Assembly: GCA_030248195.1 (NCBI GenBank)
Contig: JASAND010015646.1
Location: 44,414-108,413, forward strand
Reading direction: 5' to 3'
DNA from: Trissonchulus latispiculum
Taxonomy: Eukaryota; Nematoda; Enoplea; Enoplida; Ironidae
DNA: 64,000 nucleotides
Shown one piece after another: positions 62,552 through 64,000 of this stretch. The first letter of the stretch is position 1. Each line of letters opens with the position of its first letter. The notes below the pieces were generated by a model. It was not told the DNA's origin, did no database searches, and saw nothing but the letters and a program-made list of their open reading frames with translations. A program made the translations under genes and the position numbers.

Positions 62552-64000
62552 CTGGACTGATTAGAAATGTGACCGAAGAATACCATGAAATGTACGGTGG
62601 AATACTTAACACCAGGTATTATTCGTCTGTGATGAAGATAATCTGCGACAAAAGCCCCATTCTCTGCAACACCTCCAAACCTAAATATCAGGAATACAAC
62701 GAATCCCTGTATGCTGATCACGGATTCCAACACGTAAAATCCCAGTTCCCCTTGCAAAGATCTAAACGAGCCATCGGCGCCATCATTGGTATAGTTGGAC
62801 TTGGTATGTCCATCTCCAATACCGTCAACCTAGGACTTGTGAAGGATAAGGTCAATGCCATCATTGAAGCGACGCAAAAGTTGGATGAACAAGTGATTGC
62901 TCATACAGAAGCCCTGGAGAGATTGGTCGAAGCAAACGAACTGATTTATTCCTTCATGCATTATTCCCTGCAAGAGCTGGTTGGACTGATTAATTCTGCT
63001 CGGTGTGAGGCCCTAACTATGAGCACGCAAGTACAATATTCCTTGATTGTATCCAATTTTGAGCATTCTCTCAAACACAGTATTGACAGCGTTATGGCTG
63101 CGGGACTAGATGGACGGATTTCCCCTAGCCTCATCAACTACAAGATTATCCGTGACATTGTAAACGGACACGCCCAATTGAACCAAACCATCCTCAGAGA
63201 CGAACCCAGCCTGATCTATAGATTTGGAAAGATCTACCCCGTAAGAATGGATATTAGGAAATTATTGTTCGGATTCATTATGGAAATACCCACCCCCACA
63301 CGAGAGGATGTGGCTCCCATTTATGAGGTCAGTAATGTGGGCTATAATGACCCCTTGAATCATGCCCAAATGAAGGCCCCAGTCCCTCGATTCGTCAGAC
63401 ATGAAGTTAACCACCGTAGTTCCGAATTTTCTGAAGTCAAACTCGAAGAGTGCCAGTCATCACCCGGACTATGGGTCTGCGGACCGGAATCATTGGTCTC
63501 TACGCCCCAATCAGCCTGTCTCAAGGCGATTGTTTCAGCTACACCCATTGACTCTGCCAATTGTAGACAGCAGATGATGGTAAAAGTCTTGACCCCCGAC
63601 ACCGACTTTGCCTCCACGCCAGCAGGAGTCCTGATCAGAACTAGCCACCCAGAAGTCATGCTTACGCAAACCCCCCAACTGCAACATGTGTCACGAGGTG
63701 AAACTATCCCTGTGCCCAGTAACGGTGTAATATGGCTGGAGCATGGATCCTACAACCACATCGTAGTTGGTGACTTGGTACTAACCAGCGCAATAGAAGT
63801 TCTACAGTATTCAGCACCCCTTATCACCTATCGAGTTCTCTTCGAAGCCCCTGATTTAGGTGTGGTTCCTATCCAGTTCACTGATTTAGAACGAGCGGAA
63901 TACGAAAACAAAGCCGTGAAGAAACTGCTGGAAAAACACCACCGCACCGCACCCCTTGTCATCCATCCGCTCAACATGAATGTCTGGACGGCCTTCATTA
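62386..64000 (+). CDS. env: Env-like glycoprotein, frame-broken 5' and cut by window end
   Basis: In the frame beginning after the TAA at 62383-62385, every codon is open to the window edge (538 codons). Features: a CxxC-type cysteine cluster at about 62425-62490, a furin-type RSKR site at 62758-62769 followed directly by a Gly/Ile-rich fusion-peptide-like stretch, a heptad-like helical region, then an ectodomain with paired cysteines (about 63454, 63478, 63523, 63562). This is the layout of class I fusion glycoproteins of errantivirus-like Ty3/Gypsy or Bel/Pao elements. Its signal segment sits in the preceding ORF's frame (62165-62224), so either a frameshift mutation or a programmed shift separates the halves. 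The anchor and cytoplasmic tail lie beyond the window. Confidence 0.72.

Overview
The window reads as invertebrate metazoan nuclear DNA: AT-rich, intron-bearing, full of microsatellites, satellites and nested DNA transposons. The animal assignment rests on a BCL-2 family gene (an animal apoptosis family) and on metazoan-type LINE, hAT-like and env-bearing retroelement sequences. I cannot place the phylum.

Layout. 0-1.3 kb: a CAAT microsatellite and non-coding DNA. 1.35-7.95 kb: a foldback-like structure whose two inverted arms each carry a 155-bp satellite plus about 240 bp of unique sequence, around a mostly featureless 4.7-kb core with small MITEs and a tRNA-like unit. 7.95-22.86 kb: a giant inverted repeat with two diverged arms of about 6.1 kb around a 2.65-kb spacer. 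19.25-23.66 kb: a two-exon BCL-2 family gene on the minus strand. Its last exon and most of its intron lie in the right arm, and an inverted copy of that exon lies in the left arm. 23.9-26.1 kb: nested MITEs and a tandem repeat of about 150 bp. 27.2-37.85 kb: one plus-strand RTE-like LINE broken apart by insertions (mainly a 7.7-kb cluster of nested hAT-like elements). 37.9-42.9 kb: a minus-strand LINE with endonuclease, RT and RNase H, interrupted by two MITEs. 42.9-43.8 kb: extreme G-rich then T-rich DNA. 43.8-44.6 kb: a MITE with 183-bp inverted arms. 44.75-47.1 kb: a second, unrelated satellite, again mostly of 155-bp period. 48.1-52.3 kb: transposons nested four deep with readable target-site duplications. 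53.1-57.5 kb: a non-coding tract unusually dense in perfect RNA-type hairpins. 58.8-64 kb: an env-bearing retroelement whose Gag-like ORF runs without a stop and without any pol into an Env-type signal segment; Env then continues in another frame to the window edge.

The best-supported cellular gene is the BCL-2 homologue. The most unusual structures are the inverted duplication of its terminal exon, the Gag-Env ORF lacking pol, and the hairpin-studded tract just upstream of it. The many MITEs can be defined by terminal inverted repeats and target-site duplications seen directly in the sequence. Family names are inferences from motifs; no database search was possible.
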